Shown in pieces: positions 35,146 through 43,393 of a stretch of DNA of 64,000 bases. Source of the stretch: Desertibacillus haloalkaliphilus (GTDB lineage Bacteria > Bacillota > Bacilli > Bacillales > KJ1-10-99); the NCBI RefSeq assembly GCF_019039105.1, contig NZ_JAHPIV010000006.1:1-64000 (forward strand). Direction: 5' to 3'. The notes under the pieces are model-generated. The model was given only the letters and a program-made list of their open reading frames with translations. It was not told the DNA's origin and ran no database searches. A program made the position numbers and the translations under genes. Position 1 is the stretch's first letter; every line of letters begins with the position of its first letter.

Positions 35146-35424
35146 GAAAATGCCCTTCATCTGCTTCATGAAGGACATTTCTCACCCTCTTCTAGCTAGA
35201 TTTGTCCTTCATCTGCTTCATGAAAGACATTTCTCACCCTTTTCTAGCTTGCTTTGTCCTTCATCTGCTTCATGAAAGACATTTCTCCCCCTTTTCTAGC
35301 TTGCTTTGTCCTTCATCTGCTTCATGAAGGACATTTCCCTTGTTATCCTTACTAGATTTATCCTTCATCACACTTATGAAGGACATTTCTTACCCTCTTC
35401 TGCATACTTTTGTCCTTCATCCAT
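35146..35424. repeat. 52-bp tandem hairpin array
   Basis: Six copies of CCTTCAT start at 35154, 35206, 35258, 35310, 35362 and 35414, an exact 52-bp period. Copies 1-4 are nearly identical, copy 5 is diverged and copy 6 is cut after about 15 bp by the REP doublet at 35430. Each unit has a 10-bp stem TGTCCTTCAT/ATGAAGGACA with a 7-nt loop, followed by a conserved (C/T)TCTAGCTTGCTT-type spacer. Confidence 0.9.
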
Positions 35425-35429
35425 ATAAT

Positions 35430-35463
35430 AGTGCCAGGCACCACCCGTTGGGTGCCTGGCACC
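35430..35463. repeat. REP doublet
   Basis: AGTGCCAGGCACC at 35430 (first base changed) and GGTGCCTGGCACC at 35451, 21 bp apart; interrupts the 52-bp array. Confidence 0.9.
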
Positions 35464-35480
35464 CCATCACAATCACCCCA

Positions 35481-36611
35481 TCAGATCTTCTCCGCCGTTC
35501 CGCTGATGATTTTTAATTGGTCATTTTCATAGCCGACCTGATACGTCACTTTATACTTACTGATCACGGTTACACCATCCCGGCTTTCTTCAGCACTAAT
35601 GACGGCGACAACGGAAACATAATTACCATCTTCCCAAGCGTCCATCTCATCAATCGTAACAAACCTCGTATTTAAATAGCCCTCACGGAATGAGTCATAA
35701 CTTGTACCCGTTTGCCAGTTATGCCCGAGTAGCGAGTAGGCGGTGACGTAATCATTTAAGTTGATACTTTCATAGAAGTAATAAATCAAGTACGTAGCAA
35801 GATCGATTTCCGACACATGATCGTACCCATAATCCATATACCCTGCAACATTAGGTAAAGAACTAAGCGGCGATGCGGACCAGCCTTCAAGCATCGTGAT
35901 CACACTAGACATCGGGATGCTAAATCCAATGGTACCCTGGTCCATACCTGCAGAGTTGATCCCTAACACCTCACCCGTTTGCAAGTCAACAAGCGGTCCA
36001 CCGCTATTACCAGGAGCGATCGGCGCAGATATTTGATAGACATTGTCATAATGATACGGTCCAAGTTCAAACGAACGATCGACACCGCTAATGATTCCTG
36101 TTGTTACTGTATTTTGCAAGCCTAGTGGACTTCCTAAGGCGATCACTTCATCTGCAATTTCAGCGTTTCGTTCAGCCGCAAGTGGTAGCGGTTCTACCCC
36201 CTGTAAATCCGGTACACGCACAACCGCAACATCGGTGTCCGTACTGATGCCAATCACCGTTCCCTCATACTCCCGATCATCCGCCATTCGAACGGTTACT
36301 TTTTCGGTACCGGCGACGACATGGGCATTGGTCACGATATCGCCTTTATCATTATATAAAAAACCTGATCCCGCTGAACCAGTCGATCCAACCTCAATCA
36401 TAACAACTAATTGTTGCGTGTTTTGAATCACCGCTTTTGGATCGAATGAGTTTTCTCCTTCACTTTCACCCACTATTTCCTCGTCCGCCATATACACCGA
36501 TGTCACAGCAACTTGATTGGGAATGGAATCAGCTAAATAAAAATAACCACCAACACCAAGCGCCCAGATCAAAACTGTAACCAAAATACTTATTACCCAT
36601 TTTGTATTCAT
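35481..36611 (-). CDS. membrane-anchored trypsin-like serine protease (HtrA/DegP type)
   Basis: 376 aa. One N-terminal membrane helix (about 5-25). Catalytic triad: His in VTNAHVVAG, Asp in STDTDVAVVRV, Ser in PGNSGGPLV. No PDZ domain follows; instead about 110 residues form a C-terminal alpha/beta domain (YESINLNDYVTAYSLLGHNW). It lies 12 bp downstream of a zinc-ribbon protein and is probably co-expressed. The start ATG 36611 follows AAGGGTGGGG. Confidence 0.85.
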   Translation of the reverse strand: MNTKWVISILVTVLIWALGVGGYFYLADSIPNQVAVTSVYMADEEIVGESEGENSFDPKAVIQNTQQLVVMIEVGSTGSAGSGFLYNDKGDIVTNAHVVAGTEKVTVRMADDREYEGTVIGISTDTDVAVVRVPDLQGVEPLPLAAERNAEIADEVIALGSPLGLQNTVTTGIISGVDRSFELGPYHYDNVYQISAPIAPGNSGGPLVDLQTGEVLGINSAGMDQGTIGFSIPMSSVITMLEGWSASPLSSLPNVAGYMDYGYDHVSEIDLATYLIYYFYESINLNDYVTAYSLLGHNWQTGTSYDSFREGYLNTRFVTIDEMDAWEDGNYVSVVAVISAEESRDGVTVISKYKVTYQVGYENDQLKIISGTAEKI

Positions 36612-36623
36612 GTTCCCCACCCT

Positions 36624-37799
36624 TTAATCAAGATACCAAGTGGCGTCCTCTATACTAATTTCCATATTTTCATAGACTCCATAAAATGTTCCCGAAAAAT
36701 AGCCGACCTCACCTGGCTCTATATAATATGGATAGACGGAAACCAAAGAACCACCAAGATAGATTCCCTCATGATCATAGACAGAAGCATAAAGCTCGAC
36801 AGAATAGATCGGTTTCGTGGCGGTATTTTTTATTTCGCCATGAAAGTAAAGATCGCCCCACTCATCAAGATTGGAATCCATAGACACCACTTCTACTGCA
36901 TCGGTTCGATTTTTTAAATCCTCTTCGGCTGCGGCTATCATCGCCTGTTCGATCCGCTGCTGCTCTGCTTGTTGAAAGGCGATTTGGTCATGTTCTATTT
37001 TTTCTCTAAAATTAAGTAGCTTCTCACTATCGGCTGCATGTTGAAGCCCTTTTTCCACATGATTTGAAGCCCCTGAGAAATCATGCTGCTGTAAAAGAGC
37101 ACTCGCTTGTTCATACGTCACATCAACAATTTTAGTAATGATCTGTTCCTTGATAAGCCCAGCACCCTCTGTTCCCACTGATGATACTTCCGATAATTTA
37201 GTTGCTAGCTGTTCATAGGTTGTTAATTCGTCCAACTCATCCCTGATCAAAGCAACCGTCAACCGATCTTCGCTTTCTTGTACCATCGTGTGCAACGGCT
37301 GATAGAGTTCATTTGTCTCCTCGTTCAACTTCGCATTCAAATCTAGTAAATTCTCTGAGGCCTCATCGAATGATTTCTCTTGTAATAAAGAATCAACTTC
37401 TAGCAAATCCTGTTCGTACTGACTAGCCTTTTCAACGAGCAGCATGAACTGTTCGAGCTCCACATGTTCTGGACGTGTGTGCAAGGCACTTGATAATCGA
37501 GAAGCGGCCTCACTATAGTTCGACTCACTTAGCAATTGATCAACCTCTGTCACAATCGCATGCACTTGTTCATTTTTATTTGTTTCAGTGATATAAAAAT
37601 AGCCGAGACCAAATCCAATAAGAATCATGCTAACAACTGGAATGAACCATTGGTATGCGCGACTCGATGAGGTTTGATCTTGATCCGTTTGCTTCTCTTC
37701 CACCCGTTTTTTTGCATCCGTATCTACAAACTCCGTCCCACAATTGGAGCAAAACTGAGCATTTTCAACCCTTTTTTGACCACAAGAATGGCAGTACAT
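36624..37799 (-). CDS. zinc-ribbon, TM, coiled-coil and FxLYD-domain protein
   Basis: 391 aa. Zinc ribbon CHSCG...CSNCG at 3-20, membrane helix (about 50-70), a long helical TPR-like or coiled region (about 75-310) and a C-terminal FxLYD-type domain (LYFHGEIKNTATKPIYSVEL). Such zinc-ribbon proteins with an extracellular part resemble TcaA/YvbJ. RBS GGGGGAGAG precedes ATG 37799. It forms a two-gene operon with the HtrA-like protease, hinting at envelope quality control. Confidence 0.7.
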   Translation of the reverse strand: MYCHSCGQKRVENAQFCSNCGTEFVDTDAKKRVEEKQTDQDQTSSSRAYQWFIPVVSMILIGFGLGYFYITETNKNEQVHAIVTEVDQLLSESNYSEAASRLSSALHTRPEHVELEQFMLLVEKASQYEQDLLEVDSLLQEKSFDEASENLLDLNAKLNEETNELYQPLHTMVQESEDRLTVALIRDELDELTTYEQLATKLSEVSSVGTEGAGLIKEQIITKIVDVTYEQASALLQQHDFSGASNHVEKGLQHAADSEKLLNFREKIEHDQIAFQQAEQQRIEQAMIAAAEEDLKNRTDAVEVVSMDSNLDEWGDLYFHGEIKNTATKPIYSVELYASVYDHEGIYLGGSLVSVYPYYIEPGEVGYFSGTFYGVYENMEISIEDATWYLD

Positions 37800-37892
37800 C
37801 CGTCTCTCCCCCTGTTCCCCATTTGCCTCTATTATAACTGCTTTTAGATCAAAAGTCATAGACAATTAGACTCTTACATAAAATGGGAGGTC

Positions 37893-37926
37893 GGTGCCAG
37901 GCACCATTTATTTGGTGCCTGGCACC
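37893..37926. repeat. REP doublet
   Basis: Palindromes at 37893 (A) and 37914 (T), 21 bp apart. Confidence 0.9.
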
Positions 37927-37943
37927 CTCTAAACAAAAAAATT

Positions 37944-38021
37944 CACACCATACAATGTATAGTGTGAACCATTCGACAAAATCCGAGCAGTGCCTGGCAC
38001 CCTGATTAGGCACCCTGATTA
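37944..38021. repeat. CACACC repeat, REP remnant and 13-bp duplication
   Basis: Near-palindrome CACAC-c-ATACA-a-TGTAT-a-GTGTG (37944-37966), then ATTCGACAAAATCCGAG and a single AGTGCCTGGCACC (37989-38001). GGCACCCTGATTA is tandemly duplicated (37996-38008, 38009-38021). Confidence 0.85.
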
Positions 38022-38090
38022 ATCCTGCTGCTCCTCAGCGGTCTGATCGCCTTCTACTGCATTTACCTCTTATCCGTTCGTATCATCTAC
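38022..38090 (-). pseudogene. 3'-terminal scrap of an acidic-tail SLH-type gene
   Basis: The minus strand reads KVDDTNG-stop-EVNAVEGDQTAEEQQD-stop. This matches the acidic repeat tail of the M14-SLH protein (for example EDTNGQELNE, NEVEGDQ, DDQTAEEQQVDQ at the 3' end of the 40532 gene). An in-frame TAA replaces a Gln codon. It is the relic of a deleted paralogue or partial duplication. Confidence 0.6.
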
Positions 38091-38121
38091 TTTATCCTTC
38101 CCCTTCACAATGCACACTGCA

Positions 38122-38166
38122 AATGGACAAAACTAGTGATTTTGTCCATTAAAGGGGTCTGACCCC
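38122..38166. repeat. hairpin plus GGGGTCTGACCCC palindrome
   Basis: AATGGACAAAA (38122-38132) and TTTTGTCCATT (38140-38150) form a perfect 11-bp stem with a 7-nt loop. The palindrome GGGGTCTGACCCC (38154-38166) follows, 17 bp from the stop of the CAP-domain gene; together they may act as its terminator. Confidence 0.75.
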
Positions 38167-38183
38167 TTCAACGCTTTACCGCT

Positions 38184-39596
38184 TTAATGAACAATCTCCT
38201 GCTTAATTTCTGCACTCTTGTCTGCTTGGCTCCATGTCACAGAAGCACCGAGCATTTCTGACACAAAACGAAGCGGAACGAATGTGACACCTTTTCTTAT
38301 TTCCGGAGCTGTATCCATACCGACAGACGTACCGTTAACTATGGCTTCATTTTCGCCCGCTTTCATCGTGATTTTAATTTCATCATCAGTGATCGTAATT
38401 TCACGTGTATTCCCATCCCAACGAACATCTTTACGAAGATGCTCACTGACTATTCTTAGAGGGACCATTGTTCGGTTTGACTCAACAAACGGTCGTTCAC
38501 CATGCTGCAAGTAGTCAATCTCTCCGTCAACAACAATTCTCCCAGGTGTCGTAAGCGTTAGTAAAAGCGAGATTTCCTCTACTTCCCCGTCATAATAATG
38601 TTCGTTCAGTTCAAAAAAGTCTACATCAAAAGTTAATGTTTCCTCTGCACCGTTTCGGGATTTAACTCCTTTCACATCGACCGTATAGACTCCTTCATAG
38701 CTCGAAATTCCTTCAGGGCGAAAAATAATTGCATTGTTTAGTCCATAGTTTCCATGATCGACCGTAAAGTACGCTTCAGAGCTCGTTATTTCTGAGTCCT
38801 CATGATTCATCACCCACTTTTCACCGTCAGACTCCCGTGTAATCGTCACTTCAATATCTTTAGCATTAGGTCTCTGATAGTGTTCAAGATTCAGAGAGAC
38901 CGACCATGGATGATTACCACCAAATAACTCTGACGGAAACTCCCCAGCGGGCCAAGTGATGTGGTCATAATTAAAAGATTGCCCACGGCTTCGATCAAAT
39001 ACTTGCATAGCACCATATGAATCTACTAATCCAAAGCCAACTTTCTTAAGAGGCGGATGTAAAATCCAACGACGATGACCAACACGGTCCATATTCCTCC
39101 CGATATCGGGCATGTACCCATTTAAGACATTATGCGCTAAGTCTCTCCTTCCCACAGACAAGTTACTACTTGATGTCGAGCCATAGCCACGATCGTACAT
39201 TTCATCACTCATATCTTCAGGTTGTGACGGATAATGAGTCAACTCACCGATTGCTGCTAGTACAAGCGCCCCATGTTGGGCTGAATCATTTAAGTCCTCA
39301 TCTAAAACAACATCACCAGGCAACCCGGCTAACAGCCTCACAAAGTTGGTGGAGAGCAATGCCTTTTCTAACATGTTTTCACTCACTACACCAAGTTCAT
39401 ACGGATAGATACTATTTGGGTCCTCGTCATGGGTGATGGAAACATCGATGCTTTGCATTTCATTCCATATTTCTTTCATTTCATCTCTATCAATAAATTC
39501 TAGGTCATCCGCCAATACGGGTGCCCCAACAGTCAAATCCATAATGAAAAACACAACAAAAACCGAAAAAATAACTGACTTCCATTTCCTTTTCAT
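38184..39596 (-). CDS. secreted CAP-domain protein with copper-amine-oxidase-N (stalk) domain
   Basis: 470 aa. Signal peptide (about 1-30). A CAP/SCP-like region (about 55-190: LLSTNFVRLLAGLPG, AQHGALVLAAIGELTH, RRDLAHNVLNGYMPD, HRRWILHPPLKKVGFG) shows the GHRRWILHP motif of bacterial CAP-like proteins. The C-terminal 120 residues form a stalk domain (VPLRIVSEHLRKDVRWDG, VTFVPLRFVSEMLGASV). The start ATG 39596 follows GAGGGAG. It is a cell-surface protein of unknown activity. Confidence 0.75.
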   Translation of the reverse strand: MKRKWKSVIFSVFVVFFIMDLTVGAPVLADDLEFIDRDEMKEIWNEMQSIDVSITHDEDPNSIYPYELGVVSENMLEKALLSTNFVRLLAGLPGDVVLDEDLNDSAQHGALVLAAIGELTHYPSQPEDMSDEMYDRGYGSTSSSNLSVGRRDLAHNVLNGYMPDIGRNMDRVGHRRWILHPPLKKVGFGLVDSYGAMQVFDRSRGQSFNYDHITWPAGEFPSELFGGNHPWSVSLNLEHYQRPNAKDIEVTITRESDGEKWVMNHEDSEITSSEAYFTVDHGNYGLNNAIIFRPEGISSYEGVYTVDVKGVKSRNGAEETLTFDVDFFELNEHYYDGEVEEISLLLTLTTPGRIVVDGEIDYLQHGERPFVESNRTMVPLRIVSEHLRKDVRWDGNTREITITDDEIKITMKAGENEAIVNGTSVGMDTAPEIRKGVTFVPLRFVSEMLGASVTWSQADKSAEIKQEIVH

Positions 39597-39697
39597 TAGT
39601 TTCTCCCTCACTTTTCACAAATAACTTGTCTTATTCACCGCTTGTTATCCACAATTAAAATCATCACATTCCTATCAGCTGTTAGCGTCCATGCATA

Positions 39698-40318
39698 CTA
39701 GTTATTATTAATAGACTGACTTTTAGTATGAATGATTACAAAACGCATAAACCATATGATGGCCACAATGAAAATACCAGCAACAATCAACCATGTGACG
39801 TCGTAATTCCAATGAAAGACTTCTAGGACTAGTGTTTTCACATAATGACCAAAGGCAATATATAATAAGGTAATCATCCAAAACACAAACATTAAATCAC
39901 TAACAACAATAAGTAACCTTGATAACGAATAATCTCTCGGTCTTAGCAGCCTAATAATTTCATCCTGAGACTCAGTTACTTTTTGATAGAGCTTGTCATA
40001 CCCATACAATTGCTCAAAATAATCTTTTGCTTTTACTTCCCAACTCTCTTGCCAGGCTTTACTACCACGGTTAGCCAATGTCCAAATAAATGAAAGAGCC
40101 ACCCCCATTAATGCAGACATAAAGGTTAACAAAACATTTTTATCGTACAAACTAGCTACAGCAACAAACAGAGCCGCAATAAATCCCCAAAAAAACAACG
40201 CTCGCTTCCAAAGTAATTCAATTTCAAACTTGCGATTATCAATGGCAATTTCTAAACATTTTTTGAGACATTGCTCATCAAGCTGCTCCCGTTTCTCCTC
40301 TACTTCATTCCCCATCAT
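39698..40318 (-). CDS. RipA-like octameric-type membrane protein
   Basis: 206 aa. A helical cytoplasmic N terminus (LEIAIDNRKFEIELLWKRALFF), two membrane helices, then ANRGSKAWQESWEVKAK and a second helix pair near the C terminus. The NRGSK-WQ-WE motif is found in the RipA family of octameric membrane proteins. It is isolated in orientation context with the CAP and M14-SLH genes. AGAGGTG lies before the two consecutive ATGs (40318 or 40315). Confidence 0.65.
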   Translation of the reverse strand: MMGNEVEEKREQLDEQCLKKCLEIAIDNRKFEIELLWKRALFFWGFIAALFVAVASLYDKNVLLTFMSALMGVALSFIWTLANRGSKAWQESWEVKAKDYFEQLYGYDKLYQKVTESQDEIIRLLRPRDYSLSRLLIVVSDLMFVFWMITLLYIAFGHYVKTLVLEVFHWNYDVTWLIVAGIFIVAIIWFMRFVIIHTKSQSINNN

Positions 40319-40467
40319 TACACCTCTAAGCTCTTTTCTAATTACAATGTAATAGTACTATTTATCGTACCATAATTTACTAGTTAACCACACAAAAAAA
40401 GGCGATTATAGGCTAATCCATGTTCTAATTTCCCTTATTGTATTGCCTCCCCCTAGACGTGAACATT

Positions 40468-40503
40468 AAAAAATGAGTGGCATAAAAACCACTCACTTTT
40501 ACT
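40468..40503. terminator. terminator of the M14-SLH gene
   Basis: AAAATGAGTGG / CCACTCACTTTT stem with an 8-nt loop and T run on the minus strand. Confidence 0.8.
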
Positions 40504-40531
40504 CTCTATTTGATTCAATTTAATGTTCTGA

Positions 40532-42649
40532 TTAAATTTCTTCCTTCACCTTTTCTTGATCAACTTGCTGCTCCTCAGCTGTCTGATCGTCTTCTTCACT
40601 TATCTCTTCTTGACCATCCGACGACTCTTCATTCGACTGATCGCCTTCTTCTTCTCTTATCTCTTCTTGGCCATACGACGACTCCTCATTCGACTGATCG
40701 TCTTCTACTTCATTTCCTTTTTCTTGACCATCCGGCGACTCCTCATCCGTCTGCTCATCTTCTACTTCATTTCCTTTTTCTTGACCATCCGGCGACTCCT
40801 CATTCGACTGATCGCCTTCTACTTCATTTGCCTCTTCTTGGCCATCAGGCGACTCCTCAGTTGTCTGCCCGTCTTGGTCTTCATTTAGCTCTTGACCGTT
40901 CGTATCCTCACCTTGTTCTTCTGTTGCTTCTTCAAAATCAATAGATTGTATGCGTTGAATTAATGCGGCAAACTCAGCCCTTGTTAGAGGGTCCTTTGGG
41001 TTGAAAAAGCCATTTGGACCTCCTCTGAAAATACCTTTTTCGTTTGTATATGAAATCGCATTTGCTGACCAACGCGATGGGTCAACATCAGGGAAAGGTT
41101 TTTCTTCTGTCATTGATGCCTGTCCATTGAAAATTCGCGTTAAAATCACTGCTATTTCCTCTCTCGTCACTGGGGTATTCGGGTTAAAACGATTGGCATG
41201 CGTCCCTTTCATAATGCTGTGATGCTTCATCGCTTCGATTGATCCATATGCCCAATGACTTTCAGAAACATCAGAGAAACTTGAGTTTGCAGGCGCGTTT
41301 GTTGAATAAGAGAAAAGCCTTGAGATCACAACGGCTGCCTGAGCTCTTGTGATCGGTGCACTTGGTGAGAAATACAAATCATCTGTACCAACCATAATTT
41401 TGTTTTCAAACGCAAAATCAATGACACTTCTTGCCCAATGTGTATTGGAGACATCGATAAAGTTTTGTTCATGCAACTTTTCTTCAATATCTGAAATAGA
41501 CACCCAGCGATCCCCCATGGATGTGGATACTAAATACCAATTCCCTTGTTTCTTATGAGCACTTACAACTTGCGCCGATAGTTTACTAGCAGTTCTTGAC
41601 TCAAAAGAAGGTGATTTATAAAGGTAGTAATCCTTGTCTAATTGAATGTTCGCTTGAATCGGTATCGTGCTGTCACTGTGAAGATTTTCAGATTTAGAAG
41701 CCATCCACAGTCCTACTGTCCTATTTTCGTCCCAAATCCTCGAAAAGTATTCAGGCGGCACATGACGATTTCCAACATAAGGACTGATCTCTGGCGTAAA
41801 TGCAGGTTTATTAAACTCTTGAATAAACCAATCTGTATAGCCTTTTCCACTAGGATTCGAGACTGGTGGAACCGGAGAATACCCTGTAATAGCACCAAGT
41901 TCCCGTACTAGTTGATAATCTCTTGATCTGTACTTGTTATGAAAATGCCAAAAGATAATTTCTCCAGAAGAATGGTAGGAAGAAGCCATGTCCGGTTTTA
42001 TTTCATAAGTAAAGTCCCTTACGTACTGGGTTTCCTTTTCTTGAAATGGCTGTTGACCTTTATACCCGTGCCAATACGGTCTACTTACTGCAGTTCTAGA
42101 ATGCCAATTTGCAGGGTATTGTCTATTTAAATCAACACCATTCGCATTCGATTTCCAACGTGTAAAGTCTCTACTTCCATCATTCATGTTGATTAATTGT
42201 TGATGCACTTCTTTTGGGAATGCTGATAGACCTTGCTGTTGAAGAGTCACACCGTCAGGATTAACCATCGGAATAAACCATATCGTATATTCGTTTAATA
42301 AATCATAGGCGCTATATTTACCAACAAGCGAATCATTTTGATAAGCGTTCGCGTATGTGTCAATCATCTTCATAAGGACTTGAGTCGTCATCCACTCTCT
42401 CGCATGGTGAGAACCGTTTAAGAAAATCGTTCGATCTCCATTCCCTAATTTAACCGCCCATACATCTCTGTCGTAATCTGTTTTTCCGAGTGAATGATAG
42501 TCAACGATCGATGGATAACGTTCCTTCAATGTTTGTAAATCGTCTACCATGACCGAATAAGTGTATATTCTTTCATTCGCAATTTCAGCATTTGCTTGTA
42601 AAGGTTTAAAAGCTAGTAGTAAAAATAAAAAGATTAATAGAACTCGAAT
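40532..42649 (-). CDS. M14 carboxypeptidase with SH3-like, three SLH domains and acidic repeat tail
   Basis: Up to 705 aa. Zinc motif HHAREWMTT, PMVNPDGV, YHSSGEIIFWHF and the Glu in FTPEISPYVG define an M14 carboxypeptidase. An SH3-like stretch and three SLH repeats (FIDVSNTHWARSVIDFA, FSDVSESHWAYGSIEAM, FPDVDPSRWSANAISYT) follow, then a tail of about five 19-residue repeats (EESPDGQE..NEVE.DQ). The first ATG (42550) lacks a signal peptide and an RBS. The frame extends back through a perfect signal peptide (RVLLIFLFLLLAFKPLQANA) to ATT 42649, 6 nt after GGGGGAG. No ATG, GTG or TTG is available there, so an AUU start is proposed. Confidence 0.8.
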   Translation of the reverse strand: MRVLLIFLFLLLAFKPLQANAEIANERIYTYSVMVDDLQTLKERYPSIVDYHSLGKTDYDRDVWAVKLGNGDRTIFLNGSHHAREWMTTQVLMKMIDTYANAYQNDSLVGKYSAYDLLNEYTIWFIPMVNPDGVTLQQQGLSAFPKEVHQQLINMNDGSRDFTRWKSNANGVDLNRQYPANWHSRTAVSRPYWHGYKGQQPFQEKETQYVRDFTYEIKPDMASSYHSSGEIIFWHFHNKYRSRDYQLVRELGAITGYSPVPPVSNPSGKGYTDWFIQEFNKPAFTPEISPYVGNRHVPPEYFSRIWDENRTVGLWMASKSENLHSDSTIPIQANIQLDKDYYLYKSPSFESRTASKLSAQVVSAHKKQGNWYLVSTSMGDRWVSISDIEEKLHEQNFIDVSNTHWARSVIDFAFENKIMVGTDDLYFSPSAPITRAQAAVVISRLFSYSTNAPANSSFSDVSESHWAYGSIEAMKHHSIMKGTHANRFNPNTPVTREEIAVILTRIFNGQASMTEEKPFPDVDPSRWSANAISYTNEKGIFRGGPNGFFNPKDPLTRAEFAALIQRIQSIDFEEATEEQGEDTNGQELNEDQDGQTTEESPDGQEEANEVEGDQSNEESPDGQEKGNEVEDEQTDEESPDGQEKGNEVEDDQSNEESSYGQEEIREEEGDQSNEESSDGQEEISEEDDQTAEEQQVDQEKVKEEI

Positions 42650-42741
42650 CGTATTCTCCCCCTAACAAGTTATATATCTCCTTCTATTTTACCACTACGT
42701 GTGTCATAATGTGACGAAATTTATTGGCAAAATAAAAGTTA

Positions 42742-42775
42742 GGTGCCAGGCACCACTGATGTGGTGCCTGGCACC
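42742..42775. repeat. REP doublet
   Basis: Palindromes at 42742 (A) and 42763 (T), 21 bp apart; its last base is part of the stop codon of the next gene. Confidence 0.9.
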
Positions 42776-43302
42776 TACATTAATTGTTGGAGCCATTCTT
42801 CAAATTGATCTTTATATTTTTTCATTTTTTTATACTGGTCTTTATAAAAAGTCCCTTCATGTATGTCGTGTTGTACAGCATGCTGTTCGTGAACGTAAGC
42901 ATACGTTTTTTCTTGTAGATATAAGAGATCTAATTTCAAATTTACATATGTTTCATGATGTTCATCTACTATTGAGTAGTGACTTATTTCTTTTAAAAGC
43001 GAGATGTACTTCTCAATATATTGTAAATGATAGTTGATTTGTTCACTTTTTTGTTCGTCTGAAACATCACTCTTTTTTATTTCATAAATAAAATATGTAT
43101 GTGCGACAACTAAATTCAATACCGAATCAATAAGTCGGTAACTTTTAATAGATTGTGATATATGTTCTCTTTTTTCTTGTATTTTACTACTTTTTAAGCC
43201 AAGCATAAGGATAGTCAGTGCGGTTATTCCAATAACTATAGCCATTATGGCTATGAATTCTTGGGTGTTAAAATGATTGAAATAGAAAATGATTGTTTCC
43301 AA
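42775..43302 (-). CDS. small membrane-anchored helical protein
   Basis: About 175 aa. One N-terminal membrane helix (FIAIMAIVIGITALTILML) and a cytoplasmic coiled helical region rich in K, E, H and Y. The start TTG 43302 follows GGAGGT; the TTG at 43314 is part of that site. The stop TAG uses the last base of a REP palindrome. Not recognised. Confidence 0.55.
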   Translation of the reverse strand: METIIFYFNHFNTQEFIAIMAIVIGITALTILMLGLKSSKIQEKREHISQSIKSYRLIDSVLNLVVAHTYFIYEIKKSDVSDEQKSEQINYHLQYIEKYISLLKEISHYSIVDEHHETYVNLKLDLLYLQEKTYAYVHEQHAVQHDIHEGTFYKDQYKKMKKYKDQFEEWLQQLM

Positions 43303-43393
43303 GTTTACCTCCAATAAATGCTACGATTAATTTTTATATCTATAGTAGCATGTATTGTCGAAATTTGTAACGATAATATAACTTTCTCCATGG

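Noticed and set aside
35146..35424. CRISPR array
   Set aside because: Period is exact, but the supposed spacers are nearly identical between copies and no cas genes are near; it is a simple tandem repeat of hairpins.
40510..40944. Leu/His-rich ORF on the plus strand
   Set aside because: It is antisense to the acidic repeat tail of the M14-SLH gene; the periodic residues come from the 57-bp repeats.
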